Source: a virus
Virus record (IMG/VR): IMGVR_UViG_3300034022_000267
Location: 64,001-117,174 of that record
Direction: 5' to 3' (one strand)
Length of the DNA: 53,174 nucleotides
Positions 22,301 through 29,798 of this stretch are shown here, one piece after another. A program made the position numbers and the translations under genes. The notes under the pieces were generated by a model. The model was not told where the DNA came from. It saw nothing but the letters and a program-made list of their open reading frames with translations, and searched no databases. How positions within the stretch are numbered: position 1 is the stretch's first letter; every line of letters starts with the position of its first letter.

Positions 22301-23260
22301 TATTAAATTATTTCTATATTCATTTGATGTTTGTAATGCTTCAAATGCAGCTTCTCCTGATGAAGAATATGTAGCAATTGCTATTCTTCTTGCTTTTTGA
22401 CCAAAGCCTGACATAGCATTAGTTGATTTAGCTATATTTAAAATAGCAGATTCTCTAGCTGTAAGATCAGCAATAGATGTAATACTCTTTTCAAGAATTG
22501 CAGCTGCCTCAATATTTTTACCTACAGAAAAAGCTCTTGCTGTATTTCTTAATAATGGTGTAAATAATTTAAATGCTTGAGATGCTTCTGCAGCAATTGA
22601 TCCTGCAAGAGCAGCTTCTCCAATTGTTGCACCTGCTACTTTTAATGCAGCATTTGCTATATTACCAGAAAGCATTGCTCCTACAGCAAATCCAGAATTC
22701 TTAACTAATTTATCAAATAGAAAATTAGTTGTTATCCAGTTATCTGTAGAATACCATGATGCATTTTTTTCTTTATCAGTATAATAATTTGGTAGATAGT
22801 TTTGATCCACCTCATTATTATATTCATCTAATTTTTGCATTATAGGATTATCCCATATATCTGCAAATCTTCCAGAGAACGGAGCTCTAGCTGCACCATA
22901 TAACATACCAAATCCACCAGCTATTGTTGTAGCAGCAAGATTAGTTCCTTTTAATATACCATTAGCAGCTTTTGAAAATCCTGATTGTGCATTAGCATAT
23001 TGATCTTCTATATCAATTATGTCACGAGAGAATACATCATATCTTCTATTTGCATATAGTTCTCCTGATGTAACAGTAGGTAACAATCCTTTACCTGTAA
23101 TTGGACCTTTTCCAAATATTGGATCACCTTCATTTCTTCCAGATAAATCTGTAGTCAATGGTCCATAGTTATTTGGAGCAGGAGTTGATGGATTAGGTAG
23201 ATTAGGAAGTTGCTGATCTGGGTTTATAAGAATCGGATTAAGATTTTTAAAATCTGGCAT
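10391..23260 (-). CDS. Giant virion polyprotein: two zincin-like protease sites plus two-barrel RNA polymerase
   Basis: Encodes 4289 aa, the largest gene here. Residues ~85-240 hold Gly/Ala-rich hydrophobic stretches that could act in membrane passage. HEIGH at 915-919 with a downstream Glu (YEFATEA, ~974-978) is a zincin Zn site; a second, HELFH at 1861-1865 with Glu candidates near 1911-1912, is separate. The RNA polymerase core is clear from GFRIPAQAMSSMAAIRVAGF followed by SDFDIDKLN. Asp3221, 3223 and 3225 match the DxDxD catalytic motif of two-barrel polymerases and the crAss-like virion RNAP (phi14:2 gp66). Known role in that group: injected with DNA and transcribes early genes. The proteases probably mature the polyprotein (inference). 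Confidence 0.88.
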   Translation of the reverse strand: MPDFKNLNPILINPDQQLPNLPNPSTPAPNNYGPLTTDLSGRNEGDPIFGKGPITGKGLLPTVTSGELYANRRYDVFSRDIIDIEDQYANAQSGFSKAANGILKGTNLAATTIAGGFGMLYGAARAPFSGRFADIWDNPIMQKLDEYNNEVDQNYLPNYYTDKEKNASWYSTDNWITTNFLFDKLVKNSGFAVGAMLSGNIANAALKVAGATIGEAALAGSIAAEASQAFKLFTPLLRNTARAFSVGKNIEAAAILEKSITSIADLTARESAILNIAKSTNAMSGFGQKARRIAIATYSSSGEAAFEALQTSNEYRNNLIQRYKEDHFGEEPTGAELSNINTISEKIGKTSFLGNLALLGVTEYVQLPKLLGSSYSAERQAANSILGSADDVVLREGGYAAKAGATTKLGKLYEKGSRIAKYAFDPKEAGQEIGQYALQVGTQNYFNKGRDGKEASVWTDGFLYGMIGEDESGEGVGALVSKEGIEGGILGGITGGVMQTFGPNGEIAQRKARLSNTEKFIKELDNAPTFRDAFKERSENVNRFVKLQEEQQDATIDGNELEARDLNADLTHTYLAPRIKYGRFDMIMDDVKELRQTSSSNEGLSELKEEGIANINDTVESFQKKLNAFEATAKNTDELYKSLNLRYSGAVVTDEDGEPLVNEAGNQMRKYSPLIIDKMVYAASKIADYDIRIPQLSARLLRANIPVQDVVDDELSNDTSVSLAKVLYNIDQQKSKRIDTDLVKQELKDVVDISRRRQQFVNEYNDLKDNPQNYTTAGEKAEVTPEGKKTRTTAPDTNNSQYFSKSRNKFKSDKRSYSDLVSQYGEGEKSKYEVLQKIAESPYATTLEKQLATAFLNFTSRDSKIILGDRTLSTAGISGGGNLGKDSAVSRINYEDLASDYDNSGNLVAEHVLLHEIGHDLTVYGLSDTNGQFFKELDPLFKFVQETFKNDPDKYAEAGLIKNGEFYAFKNIYEFATEALSNRDFQRYLQTIPYKNTQTSTWEAFVNSLKTFFRRLFGTTNENLLNETIAIITNNIDETYKAVKEKNLALEKEEQAMLVTKNEVDRQQNKAELNSGEIATPIPTETTTSEAIVKDDESYLKTWRNFFISGTSESENVQSRANAPQHVKNSREFLNNLKNFKNAKRIGAMLVTPNNEEVLGLKGLTELQFGRPTTADDKINDVDTGFVAQVFVEHESGKSYFVNKEGERLGEVGKPIDVNQAIFQAMPTTELYYTYTDPKTGKRVPRYRQGEKENLASAANGWRQVRAGLFANTTAEHKVYAIDVSRGIAIINPKINGLYERNQIGGILIPENKISSQPKLLQINTAGFVSHKGRNITFKEKGIVILQYEDVLEILNNSVLGKDKANAIYQVIKALALDIREKSTSGKPLDIDVNYLSYLQNVLYLRKGADTSGNQFYIDTNSRSIYLGGVKYPIIDIENKEAEIVKQLTGTHHNINSKTIKDLTSKFYEYTGVKNEEGQLVARYWKNYQSYLLSSKLPDGKTSRSSENTPLTTIVAAPTATVPYSFSQKYATLVDFDLPIIKPAPVAQAAKAAPVTPATPGMIGEYVMNGTTPNVYQFANGPVEFTGTVDADGNVESVDIKVNDTITSAANNKDILATVDGVLQAIGKYDEEASDEQRVVTFVGDKLIAALKEIQSTQQAEEAPVVEEEIPTVVEEIKEDNSRPYGFKKGDKVQYILEVYNQREEPWRTNNIKEGEIEVISEKTKSYKFKGNPDWYRLKGNIFTILKNYTKEEETKQQTPTAVEEVDPQILPEDKIDPIDIKDTDLPDDNYMRVGVTAEEDVMSENDIQILKDFQAENLPGVPLEVLEDLVDTYDGEKAFGVFVDGVAKFYKAGPRTVGYHELFHPVYQHFLTADERVALEEEFRNKPGQFTDRASGKKIDYASATDKQIEERIADDFGEFKVGKLPARSLSELVRNFFRRIINFIMSRNANPSLAKDLFKAIDAGKYKEFTISESQKKGPPAYSRIPGITETQAAEYAEDIFSRAANYIFGENKESIFDLQQITGAEIYNYIKQAYIAGNVYQQLGEERFNALFTQGKQLLRTIGVDFNEEDLKDINDENITSVGYSQETFTVDHKKTSPFAIKLVAATLPEVVPTNQQNSTSLKLPVRQKSSVGGFKLVNFSRVFATLLDKISNTTSIDKVIDKLVDLASYDATYVRFFQRIGGSYSIDASGNLSKNIDFGKFKTPEDWRLFINFYQTFTKQKPNALIQYVIGNEVYTAPANQFTITKQVEQDWFSQMRALAKTRNGLVRFNSETKTYQVNTDSELWPEKLPKDVEEMIGFLKNLGVTFNMDDYLKLKSNQRQEFGDTVGEIYAYLPQAKDIGTLDGKTLKINKQIAKLAELQVKVTNPNQENTLMGVEGSKKQAYSDNNAPSFFENSFNDSETLEELKISRPELNDVFSKNAITFKEGGLFFNEEGNRFKMIKVSYIDGKKSIDTNKGTSTSKLTKGQRFTQEINQNINGDYYILIPADGATEWMMNLGNHISYEGVVGGRAWDEIYDIFKGYLIDDIALARDWRSRSSLKNIGSKAKELRFFKEILEVYAPEQLKDLNEMIEDEATSDDEFKDYIAKNSKAINDAVAKSIQDIAKGTKDILLKQGEVVSAIKTKNDSENMYKYIGLDSNFAMKSGINKLKMTETQLDNVITFVNANNFINNIEFHKILFGDPYQFKIKDGVLDETKRVKSFLSPRRTTFDSPEFNAFLNSQNKVGEIELTPDDFGYHENKEYASTVTLKDVELDTIRYEGVNEADAFSYISDVAYREVKNKNGQWPATAEAWHQYEMAFTRKSLSDKGEYKYSNKTLKAADEKALSEPQPEHVIDITKPIVSGSQYGENEVKLVLDKTSQMPLYYSAVAGTTLEKLYIKMFKERIDYVIFESGRKLGIEKTHSLYNQNGTFNDTEFATDTKVLVPWTINGIQLETSYEGGGEQTRGSQPTKIVTLDMFDNGEETIEGAKEAFDVYNQALKDLDDNAYTELLSNFGVEDLGMGEFELLDPKIISKTLERELFRRQLSNNAKDTILLDANGKFRIPFESSPAYKQIKDVVYSMINKSLVSPKMNGGGYVQAPVTGWENAKEGRGMAIKEKDGYRKLSREEYDALTEAQKNKVVLTSDRLHFPTKEDPYMEVLIPNWFKKSLKGKFANDADLIRELNKPENQGILKGIGFRIPAQAMSSMAAIRVAGFLPDFMGKTVIVPSEITSQAGSDFDIDKLNMYLKSIYIDENGRLYAVDYKGSEKDTKDFYGNVYDNTIKKSIDKITSSDEFRKDLLDVLNAFEQTNVVVSKEQRLFYKSNEDVINEIVSQADDLEMLPSEYMTSQIESLSEKTEKLNSKLFNEEMRNKYVKIMYKKALENRYFDAFEKLITLEGNYENLITPIGDAGLKDISKELDDMRKDDETTIKNRMVNRNYLTNLRHAFLTGKKWVGIVAVNITGHALAQRMKLVMDIDAVADKLTFDERVILGDRKVKLPHNEIDGKVSLSGTTTAVPNAKGLLEKISYRLSGYATAVVDIAKDPFIMKIIKSEPAIGTFMFLERIGAGQNTIWFMNQPIISEYLDLLENKGTTFLYNPANINEVRAKFGLLKSGARGTEKESFDVDSLKKNIETYADNKNKMSTKQENEAQGAILKEFLKYSKMAEHSFKFTQATNYDTTKFKNSDTFHKKTTRTDVARNKNIFSSVDKLLESSSIGNQKRLIDFAMKSVGSFIKLEQEQFVDITNEVLRSFEEQEFIKDDDFSKIASKAKASFLDFIVQTKSGLNSEILALTTGDNSIAEQLAKAKLKYPNMRLLQDLVPEASKKVDGAQTIKLKVNLKEAYDENLYVEMMRELRELDPELYNNIVKVAILQGTYQSPVSINNIVPIEDYAKKIKPIIDTLVDDVNIEYFTKGMFQKNNWKDETIVPTTTPRFYFERDANFEPVEEYLGEDPYGNDVYRYKVSPFLEVFDGSTMQEKRLVLTLSPKYDARNGANSDFVKVPKVIVNKIGQNINIVTGQTISPQAMRAIRLGGDTSLTDYYGYQKVKYSNGNPVTTAEGDYVYKLVNLLGDGNLVSEYYLDGRQSVLNNGTVKIQDEIPDSVIIDYFGGEVTEDIVSLPTEEIVDEEVEYTEEEQLQFEINDLTQRIAELEYIQKDLDVTNTETIVLNNLPKITPISATKETGAKVGTKLDISPSLLSGNGKTVDQAANDIWDDNFRDTGIDTQDVRNIIIDILSSGSKANYTAQIGTSIELSKLKEELRDLKDQLPKEKSKIKTPKPIPGQLDLFTEEDNSWKEEDNDDSCVPF

Positions 23261-23275
23261 AATTGTTTATTATAA

Positions 23276-25873
23276 TTATTTTTCTAATTTATCAAAGTCA
23301 AAATTTGGGTAAGCTTGTTTAAGTACAGCAAGTAGCACTTGATCATTTAAAGCATTTAAATTATCTCTTCCTTGATCGAATCCAACTCTAGATAATCTAT
23401 TATTTCCTGAAAGTTCAAATGCAGAATATTTACCATTTTTATTTTTAACATACACTGTTGGAATAAATAAACCAGGACTGTCTTCTTCTAATTTTGCTGT
23501 AACTTGATAATTCATAATTCCTGGAAAATCTCCAAAACGTTTTTGCATTAATGCATTAGTTGCAACATTTGTTCTGTTTATATCACTACTACCTTTTCCT
23601 ATTGTCATTCTAGAAGAAGCTTGTACATTTTTATTTACATAGTTCTTTCCTAAATATGCTTCAACTTCTGGACCACTCACTTTAAAAGATTGAACATTAT
23701 CTGGATCAGACATGTTTTTCATTTGTATTTTATAATTATCCCCATCTTGTATAACATACACCTTTGTATCTTTTATCATTTTATCTGTAAGATATGAATT
23801 GGCTGTTGCAGAATCATATTTACTATCAGTTTCTATTCCTTTAGCATCTTGTGATATAATTAATTGACTAAGTCTTGGTAATATTAATGGTGGTACTTCT
23901 CCTTTAGCATTCACTACAACTTTTATTTGTGGAACAAATGCATTAGCAGATTGTCCCATTTTTTCTGTATAAATTTTTTGTGATTTAGCATAAACATCTT
24001 TTACATTTCTTGCAGAAGGTCTATAGCTTTCTGTTATTGATTTTAATTTTGTATTAGTAGCATGATTTAATTTACCAGGATTATTATAAACTAGATCAAC
24101 ATATTTTCTTTGTTTAGCATTTAAATTTTCAACATCTACAGTCAAATTAGATGTACCTCTAATTTCATTAGGATCTTGTCCTTTAACTCTTAAAGGAGAT
24201 GTAGGTTGTGTTACTCTTTTTTCATTCAATACTATTTCTAACATTTCTTTTGGAGTTAAGTTTATCACTTCTCCAGTATTTGTTTTTAAAGATATATTTC
24301 CTCTACCTTTTATATTTGAATTAATAACTCCAGCAACACCTGCTTCTTTTTCAGATTCAGCTTTTGTTCTTTTTTCAAAATATTGTAACTGCTTAACGTA
24401 GTTTTCATTCTTTGCAATATCTTGTATTAAGCCAATTGCGTTAGCTGGAATGTTTGCTTTAGACATTACACCTTGAGACTCATTCCATCTGTTTAACATT
24501 GATGTAACTTCTGTTTCATTATATCCTTTATCTATTAATCCTTGTTTAGCAGATTTAATTGATTCATCTGTAGCTATAACATGATTAGTAAATAACTCTT
24601 GTCCTCTATCTTTATTATCTGTCTCATTTCCTAACATTGTCCAAGGACCATCTTCACCATATGCTAATGCTTTATCTAAAGCAAGTTTCTCAGCATCTAT
24701 AGCAATTTTTCGTTCAGCTTGTGAACTAGTGATACCAAATTCATAACGTTGTCTACTTTCAACTTGTTGTTTAAATTTCATGTCATTAACCCAATTCTCT
24801 TGTTGTTTAAGAGGATTAGTTACATATTCTTCTTCTTTAGTTTGCCATTTAAAAGCATTAGCAAACTCTTTAACAAATCCATCTTTATATATATTGAATT
24901 TTACATCATCAGGATTAGTTCTAGCTTGTTCAACATTTTTATAAAAGTTTTCATCAAGTTTACCCACCTTACCATCTCCACCTAATAATTCTTTATATTG
25001 TTCAATCTCATCATCAATATCATTTAACTTAGTAGGGTCTGTTGTAGTGGCTTTTTTAATTTGTAATAAATCTAAAGAAGCAACTGCTGAATTTCTTTGT
25101 AAATCATAATCTTGTTTAGCTTTCTGTGCAAGTTGTTCAGGGCCTGCTCCTCTAAATTCATATTTAGAATCAATTCTTAATTGATTTAAATCATCTGGAG
25201 TCATTGTTGCAGCTAATGCTTCAGCAATCTTTGCTTCACTAATGCCTTCAATCTTATATCTCTTCATTGCATCAGCATAAAATCTTTCATCTATTTTACC
25301 ATTAGCATCCATTTTAAAAGGAATATCATATTTTAAAAGATCTGGATGTAAAGCTTTTATAGTATCCATTGCTTTCTTTTTAACATCTGTATACTGTGTG
25401 TATCTTCCATTAAATTTTTCTCCAACTTTATCAGAACTTAAATATCTATTTGCTTGTTCAGTAAAATCATACATGTTAGATTGAGAAGACTTTCCATCAG
25501 CAACAGCTTTTTCCATAACTGATTGTTGTTTTCTTAACCAAGCTGTAGATGATACAGCATTCATTACATTTTTATCTTTAGTTATTTGATTAGTCATTCC
25601 ATTAACAGAATTAACTAATTGGAAATTAGAGAAATCTCCAGCAGCTACAGCAGTAAGATTATTACCAAGAGCGTTAAGTTTAGATTGAAGATATTTTTTA
25701 TCAGCATCATTTGCAACATCCATTCCTGCAACGTTATCAATATTGGTTTGAATTTTTTCTAAACCTTGTTCATATTGTTGTTGTTTTTGCATACCAACTT
25801 TTACCATTGCTTCTACAGGTAATTGTTGTACGTAAGGATTAAATGTTGGGATTTTGTCAGTATATGAGGCCAT
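23276..25873 (-). CDS. Large helical internal virion (cargo/ejection) protein
   Basis: Encodes 865 aa that are largely helical and rich in Lys/Asn/Gln, starting MASYTDKIPTFNPYVQQLPVEAM and continuing as long amphipathic helices (KVGMQKQQQYEQGLEKIQTN). There is no signal peptide, membrane segment or enzymatic motif that I can see. N-termini of this style begin cargo proteins encoded just before the RNA polymerase in crAss-like phages. It is preceded by a well-matched host promoter (25913-25944) and a strong hairpin, so it begins the transcript that also carries the RNAP polyprotein, whose start is 15 nt beyond this gene's stop. Likely packaged and ejected; direct evidence is lacking. Confidence 0.65.
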   Translation of the reverse strand: MASYTDKIPTFNPYVQQLPVEAMVKVGMQKQQQYEQGLEKIQTNIDNVAGMDVANDADKKYLQSKLNALGNNLTAVAAGDFSNFQLVNSVNGMTNQITKDKNVMNAVSSTAWLRKQQSVMEKAVADGKSSQSNMYDFTEQANRYLSSDKVGEKFNGRYTQYTDVKKKAMDTIKALHPDLLKYDIPFKMDANGKIDERFYADAMKRYKIEGISEAKIAEALAATMTPDDLNQLRIDSKYEFRGAGPEQLAQKAKQDYDLQRNSAVASLDLLQIKKATTTDPTKLNDIDDEIEQYKELLGGDGKVGKLDENFYKNVEQARTNPDDVKFNIYKDGFVKEFANAFKWQTKEEEYVTNPLKQQENWVNDMKFKQQVESRQRYEFGITSSQAERKIAIDAEKLALDKALAYGEDGPWTMLGNETDNKDRGQELFTNHVIATDESIKSAKQGLIDKGYNETEVTSMLNRWNESQGVMSKANIPANAIGLIQDIAKNENYVKQLQYFEKRTKAESEKEAGVAGVINSNIKGRGNISLKTNTGEVINLTPKEMLEIVLNEKRVTQPTSPLRVKGQDPNEIRGTSNLTVDVENLNAKQRKYVDLVYNNPGKLNHATNTKLKSITESYRPSARNVKDVYAKSQKIYTEKMGQSANAFVPQIKVVVNAKGEVPPLILPRLSQLIISQDAKGIETDSKYDSATANSYLTDKMIKDTKVYVIQDGDNYKIQMKNMSDPDNVQSFKVSGPEVEAYLGKNYVNKNVQASSRMTIGKGSSDINRTNVATNALMQKRFGDFPGIMNYQVTAKLEEDSPGLFIPTVYVKNKNGKYSAFELSGNNRLSRVGFDQGRDNLNALNDQVLLAVLKQAYPNFDFDKLEK

Positions 25874-25912
25874 ATTCTTTTTTATATTTTACACACTATG
25901 TATGTCGATTAG

Positions 25913-25944
25913 CAAATGTAATATGAATTATTAGAACTACCAAA
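25913..25944 (-). promoter_or_regulatory. Bacteroidota-type promoter TTTG-N20-TACATTTG ahead of the cargo/RNAP genes
   Basis: On the minus strand TTTG at 25944-25941 is followed after exactly 20 nt by TACATTTG (25920-25913), matching TTTG/TTG-N19-21-TAnnTTTG used by the primary sigma factor of Bacteroidota. The predicted start lies ~30-40 nt before the ATG of the 865-aa gene. The same two elements with the same spacing recur at 32.1 kb. This implies that the structural and RNAP genes are read by host polymerase late in infection. Confidence 0.7.
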
Positions 25945-25968
25945 ATTAATAATCAATTCTGGTAATTC
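25934..25968 (-). terminator. Strong 14-bp stem-loop between the 1270-aa and 865-aa genes
   Basis: Arms at 25934-25947 and 25955-25968 pair over 14 bp with two G-U wobbles and a 7-nt loop. No clean U-run follows, so it may be a processing or 3'-end-protecting hairpin rather than a classic terminator. It lies 17 nt after the stop of the 1270-aa gene and physically overlaps the -33 box of the next promoter. Confidence 0.55.
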
Positions 25969-25984
25969 TTTATAATTAAATTAG

Positions 25985-28900
25985 TTATATATTTTTATAA
26001 GATTTTACAATAGAGCCATTTCTTGCAACATCTTCTTTCTTTTTCTTTTTAAGAACCGTTTCATATTCATATCCTTCAGGAGCAGATTCTCTACTAGAAG
26101 TTCCTCTTCCTTCCATGTTAAATTGAGCAAGTGGATTCATGTTAACAGCTCTACCATCTTTATCAAATCTATAGTTGTACATGTTTTCATATATTCCTAA
26201 TTCTCTATTCTCAAGTTTGTTCTTAGCATATTTATCAGATATAGAACTAAGAGCAGCTTGTGTTGTAGCTTTAGTGTTAGAAAGAGCTTGTGCTTGTCTT
26301 CCATATTGTTGATCATAGATAGCAAGGTTTTTAAGTTTAGCATCATTTAGAATGTTTCTATTCTCTCCATACACTTTATCTTTCATTGCTTGGTTAGCTC
26401 TAAACTGTTCACCTAGCACTCCTTGATTAGCTTGATACTTTTGTGCATTTAGATTAGCTTGAGCTGCTGGATTATAACCTACCATTCTTTGAGCTGCTCT
26501 ATAGTCAGATTGATTTGCGTTCAATTGATCTTGGAATGATATATCATAAGGTGATCCAAGATCAGGTTGATACCCTTGAGCAGGTACAGGTTCTAATTGA
26601 TTAGAAGATAGTGCATACATTTCTCCAGATAATTGATTAGGATCTAATCCTTCTTGATCTGTAGGTCTAAAATAAGGAAGTGCTGCATTTAATATATTCA
26701 TCCAGTTATTTCTATTAGAAGCTGTTCCTTCTTCTGTATCTTCAGTTTCTTTTATAGCATCAGCAGGTGTTGTATCTTTAGGAATTTCTGCTGCTTTTGG
26801 TAATAGTAATTCATTAGCAGCCCAACCAAAACCTATTTTTTCATCAAGCATTGGATCTTGATTATACAACATTTTATGTCTAGCTTTAATTAATGGAGCA
26901 CTTTCAGGATTGTTTAAAAGAAACTCTTGAAACTCTTTATTTCCTTTTCCTTTAAATCCTAATTTATCAGCTACATCATCCCATTGTTTTGCAGAGAAAG
27001 ATGATGCTGTGGCTTTACCATATTTGTTTCCTGCAGAAGTGTTTCCTTGCCAAGGAGTGATACCATATTTACTTACATACTCTTCTGTTTTAGGAAGTTC
27101 TTTAAGAGGAGGATTTACTGTCGAAACATTAGCTACAGGAGAAGTGACTGCAGGGGAAGTTGCTGCATTTCTTCTACTAGTTCTTGGTGCAACAGTGGTA
27201 GTTTGTTGCACTGTTCTAACAGGAGCTATTGGTTTATATTCTGGTTCTGGTTGAGAAGTTACTACAGCTCTTTCATTCTCTTCTGCTATTTGACCAATAT
27301 TTTTTTGAGGAGTTTGTTTTAAAGCTTTTGCTGCATCATATTTTTGTTGTGATGTAGGTTCCCATTTAGTTATTTTATCAGTAGTATTATCATAATTACC
27401 TTTTCTAATTAAACGTCCTTTTGCATCAAGTTCAGCAACTCTTCCATTTGAATAATAACTTTTTTTGGTATTGTTACCAAAAGTTTTTGTATAGTGATTA
27501 TCATTATCATCATATTTATAATCAATGATATCATTAGCATCAGCTTTTTTAGAAGTTAATATTTTACCTTTATCATCTCTGTCTACAATAACATTTCCTT
27601 CATATACATATCTTACTACACCATTAGATAATTTAAATTGATTTTTGATATTTTTTCCTTTCCATAATTCATCACCATCTTGTGCTTTAGGAAAACTACC
27701 TCCATATTTAGCATATTGTTTAATAGCTTCTTTATCTATCTTCACTTTACCTCTTGCAAGATCATCTGCAACTAACCCATTTTCTTCTGCTGTATCATTG
27801 ATAGCATTTTGAAGAGAAGCTGCGTTTATCTTTTTATCAGCTATAGATTTAAGTTTCATATTAGCTCCTTGTATACTAGCTTGTAAAGCAGATAGTTTTA
27901 ATTTATCAAAAGAGTTTTTAGGATCTAATGCATTTAATTCATTAGTTGATTTCTCTACTAGTTTATTTTGTTTAGATTCTATCTTAGATAAATCATTTAC
28001 GTAGTTTTTAAACTTCTTACCCTTAGCATTTTTATCTCCTAGCATATCTATATATTGATTAGGTATTTTTAAATTACCAAACACCACTCCTGATTTTTGT
28101 ACTTCTCCTGTTTGAGGATCTATAACACCACCTTCTTCTAATTCAACCATAGGTTCTCCTCTTTCTACTTCTACTGGATTACCACCATAAGTTACACCTA
28201 TTCCTGTTTCTCCATTAGGAGAATACTCTTCATGACTCTTACCTCTAAACATAACTGTTTCTCCTGTACCAGGTAAATAAGGATTGTGTGAAATAGTTTC
28301 AGCTCCTCCACCCCAATGTGTTTGTAATTCTCCACCTAATCCATATGACTTAACTCCTCCACCATCTCTGTATGTTTCCATAGCTCTTTCACTAGGAGGT
28401 GTATAAGATTTTAAATGTCCACCAGCTCTATATTTATGAGCATAATCAGCAAAGTCTTCAGCAGTGTGATCACCAAACATTGTTATCACTTGTGGGTTAT
28501 ATTCTGGGTTCATATATCCACCTTCTTCATAAGAAGGAATATCTCCACCATTTTTTACATAAGAACTATATTGAGCCTGTAAACCTTGTCCAGTAGCATT
28601 TCCAACTATTGTCCCAATGTTTCTATTGATAGCATTTTGATCTCTTTTAATAGCCTTCTGTGATGTGTTAAGCATTCCTCCTGCAATATTACCAATTGCT
28701 CCACCAATCATTCCTCCTACAGGGCCACCAAATGCTGTTCCTGCAGCTGTACCAATTCCTTTACCAATCTGACTCTCTGCACTATTGTTTGAAAACATAT
28801 TACCAATACTTGTTATTCCTTGTGCACCTCCTTGTTCACCCATAAAACTAGAAAAGTCCATACCATCTTGTGCATTGCGTATATATCCACCATGATAATA

Positions 28901-29797
28901 TTGTTTTACATTACTATCGTCTAATGGTTCATATCCTCCATCATCATATATATTATTAGGAGCATATGTATTTTGTATCTCTGTTGGGTTACCAGATATT
29001 TGTCTACCATATTCTGCTCTTTGTATAGATCCTCCATTACGTGTAATAACATTTGTACCTACACCGTATGTAGGAAACATTTGATTTGCTTGTACAAGAT
29101 TATCCCAAGGAGTGTTATATCTTCTTTCTTGTTCTTCTTCTCTAGTGCCAGAAGCCAACGCTTGTATATCAGTAACCTTACGTGCTTGACGTGCTTTATT
29201 TTTTTCTTCTTTCTGTTTTGATAATCCTTGAATTCCTCCAATTATATCTGTAGCAGCTCCCATGTAACTACCAATTCCTCCAGCAGCACCATCTGCTTCA
29301 GGCGGTGTATAACCAACGTCATTAGGAAGAGCTTGAGGAATACCTCTCATACCTGATGTAGTTTGATTAGCTTTATTTATAAACTGTTGCCCATAATTAG
29401 GCATAGCAAAAGAATCTGTAGGTTGGAAAGCATTTTGTGCAAATTGCTGAGCATTAGGAGTATACAACGATGAAAAAGATTGTGCAGAAAAATTTTGAGT
29501 TGGGCCCATTTGTTGTAAAGATGCTGGTTGACTTTGATATGATCTAGTATCAGCATAATTAGCAGTTTGTCCAAATCTAGAATCTCCCATAGGGTTTTCT
29601 AAATAATCAGGAATACCATTTTGATTACTATCAGGTAATAAACTTGTTCCTAATTGAGCTTTATTTATTTCCATACCAGTTTGAGCTTTCTTAAAAGCTT
29701 TACCATGTACTTTCATAAATGCTTCCTCTGATGGATATTTTTTGTAGAATTCTTTTTCAGATTTAACTCCTGCTATTTTTAAAATTTCTGCTTTCAT
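25985..29797 (-). CDS. Large Gly/Asn-rich virion protein with repeated AQxG motifs
   Basis: Encodes 1270 aa. The N-terminus (EFYKKYPSEEAFMKVHGKAFKKAQTG) and a Ca-loop-like DSNQNGIPDYLE at about residues 56-67 resemble proteins shared among Bacteroidota phages. A Gly-zipper hydrophobic region near residues 330-380 (GIGTAAGTAFGGPVGGMIGG, then AIGNIAGGML) could insert into membranes. Short motifs of the form [KNR]A[QE]xG recur (KKAQTG, NKAQLG, QRAEYG, RNAQDG, PKAQDG), often after a GG pair, and also occur in the adjacent 586-aa protein. The gene starts 1 nt after that protein's stop. Likely an ejected internal protein; no enzyme motif recognised. Confidence 0.6.
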   Translation of the reverse strand: MKAEILKIAGVKSEKEFYKKYPSEEAFMKVHGKAFKKAQTGMEINKAQLGTSLLPDSNQNGIPDYLENPMGDSRFGQTANYADTRSYQSQPASLQQMGPTQNFSAQSFSSLYTPNAQQFAQNAFQPTDSFAMPNYGQQFINKANQTTSGMRGIPQALPNDVGYTPPEADGAAGGIGSYMGAATDIIGGIQGLSKQKEEKNKARQARKVTDIQALASGTREEEQERRYNTPWDNLVQANQMFPTYGVGTNVITRNGGSIQRAEYGRQISGNPTEIQNTYAPNNIYDDGGYEPLDDSNVKQYYHGGYIRNAQDGMDFSSFMGEQGGAQGITSIGNMFSNNSAESQIGKGIGTAAGTAFGGPVGGMIGGAIGNIAGGMLNTSQKAIKRDQNAINRNIGTIVGNATGQGLQAQYSSYVKNGGDIPSYEEGGYMNPEYNPQVITMFGDHTAEDFADYAHKYRAGGHLKSYTPPSERAMETYRDGGGVKSYGLGGELQTHWGGGAETISHNPYLPGTGETVMFRGKSHEEYSPNGETGIGVTYGGNPVEVERGEPMVELEEGGVIDPQTGEVQKSGVVFGNLKIPNQYIDMLGDKNAKGKKFKNYVNDLSKIESKQNKLVEKSTNELNALDPKNSFDKLKLSALQASIQGANMKLKSIADKKINAASLQNAINDTAEENGLVADDLARGKVKIDKEAIKQYAKYGGSFPKAQDGDELWKGKNIKNQFKLSNGVVRYVYEGNVIVDRDDKGKILTSKKADANDIIDYKYDDNDNHYTKTFGNNTKKSYYSNGRVAELDAKGRLIRKGNYDNTTDKITKWEPTSQQKYDAAKALKQTPQKNIGQIAEENERAVVTSQPEPEYKPIAPVRTVQQTTTVAPRTSRRNAATSPAVTSPVANVSTVNPPLKELPKTEEYVSKYGITPWQGNTSAGNKYGKATASSFSAKQWDDVADKLGFKGKGNKEFQEFLLNNPESAPLIKARHKMLYNQDPMLDEKIGFGWAANELLLPKAAEIPKDTTPADAIKETEDTEEGTASNRNNWMNILNAALPYFRPTDQEGLDPNQLSGEMYALSSNQLEPVPAQGYQPDLGSPYDISFQDQLNANQSDYRAAQRMVGYNPAAQANLNAQKYQANQGVLGEQFRANQAMKDKVYGENRNILNDAKLKNLAIYDQQYGRQAQALSNTKATTQAALSSISDKYAKNKLENRELGIYENMYNYRFDKDGRAVNMNPLAQFNMEGRGTSSRESAPEGYEYETVLKKKKKEDVARNGSIVKSYKNI

Positions 29798-29798
29798 A

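Noticed and set aside
29059-29574. Minus-strand frames of 60-65 codons inside the 1270-aa gene
   Set aside because: They are out-of-frame readings of a Gln/Asn-rich coding region, entirely contained in a larger convincing gene.
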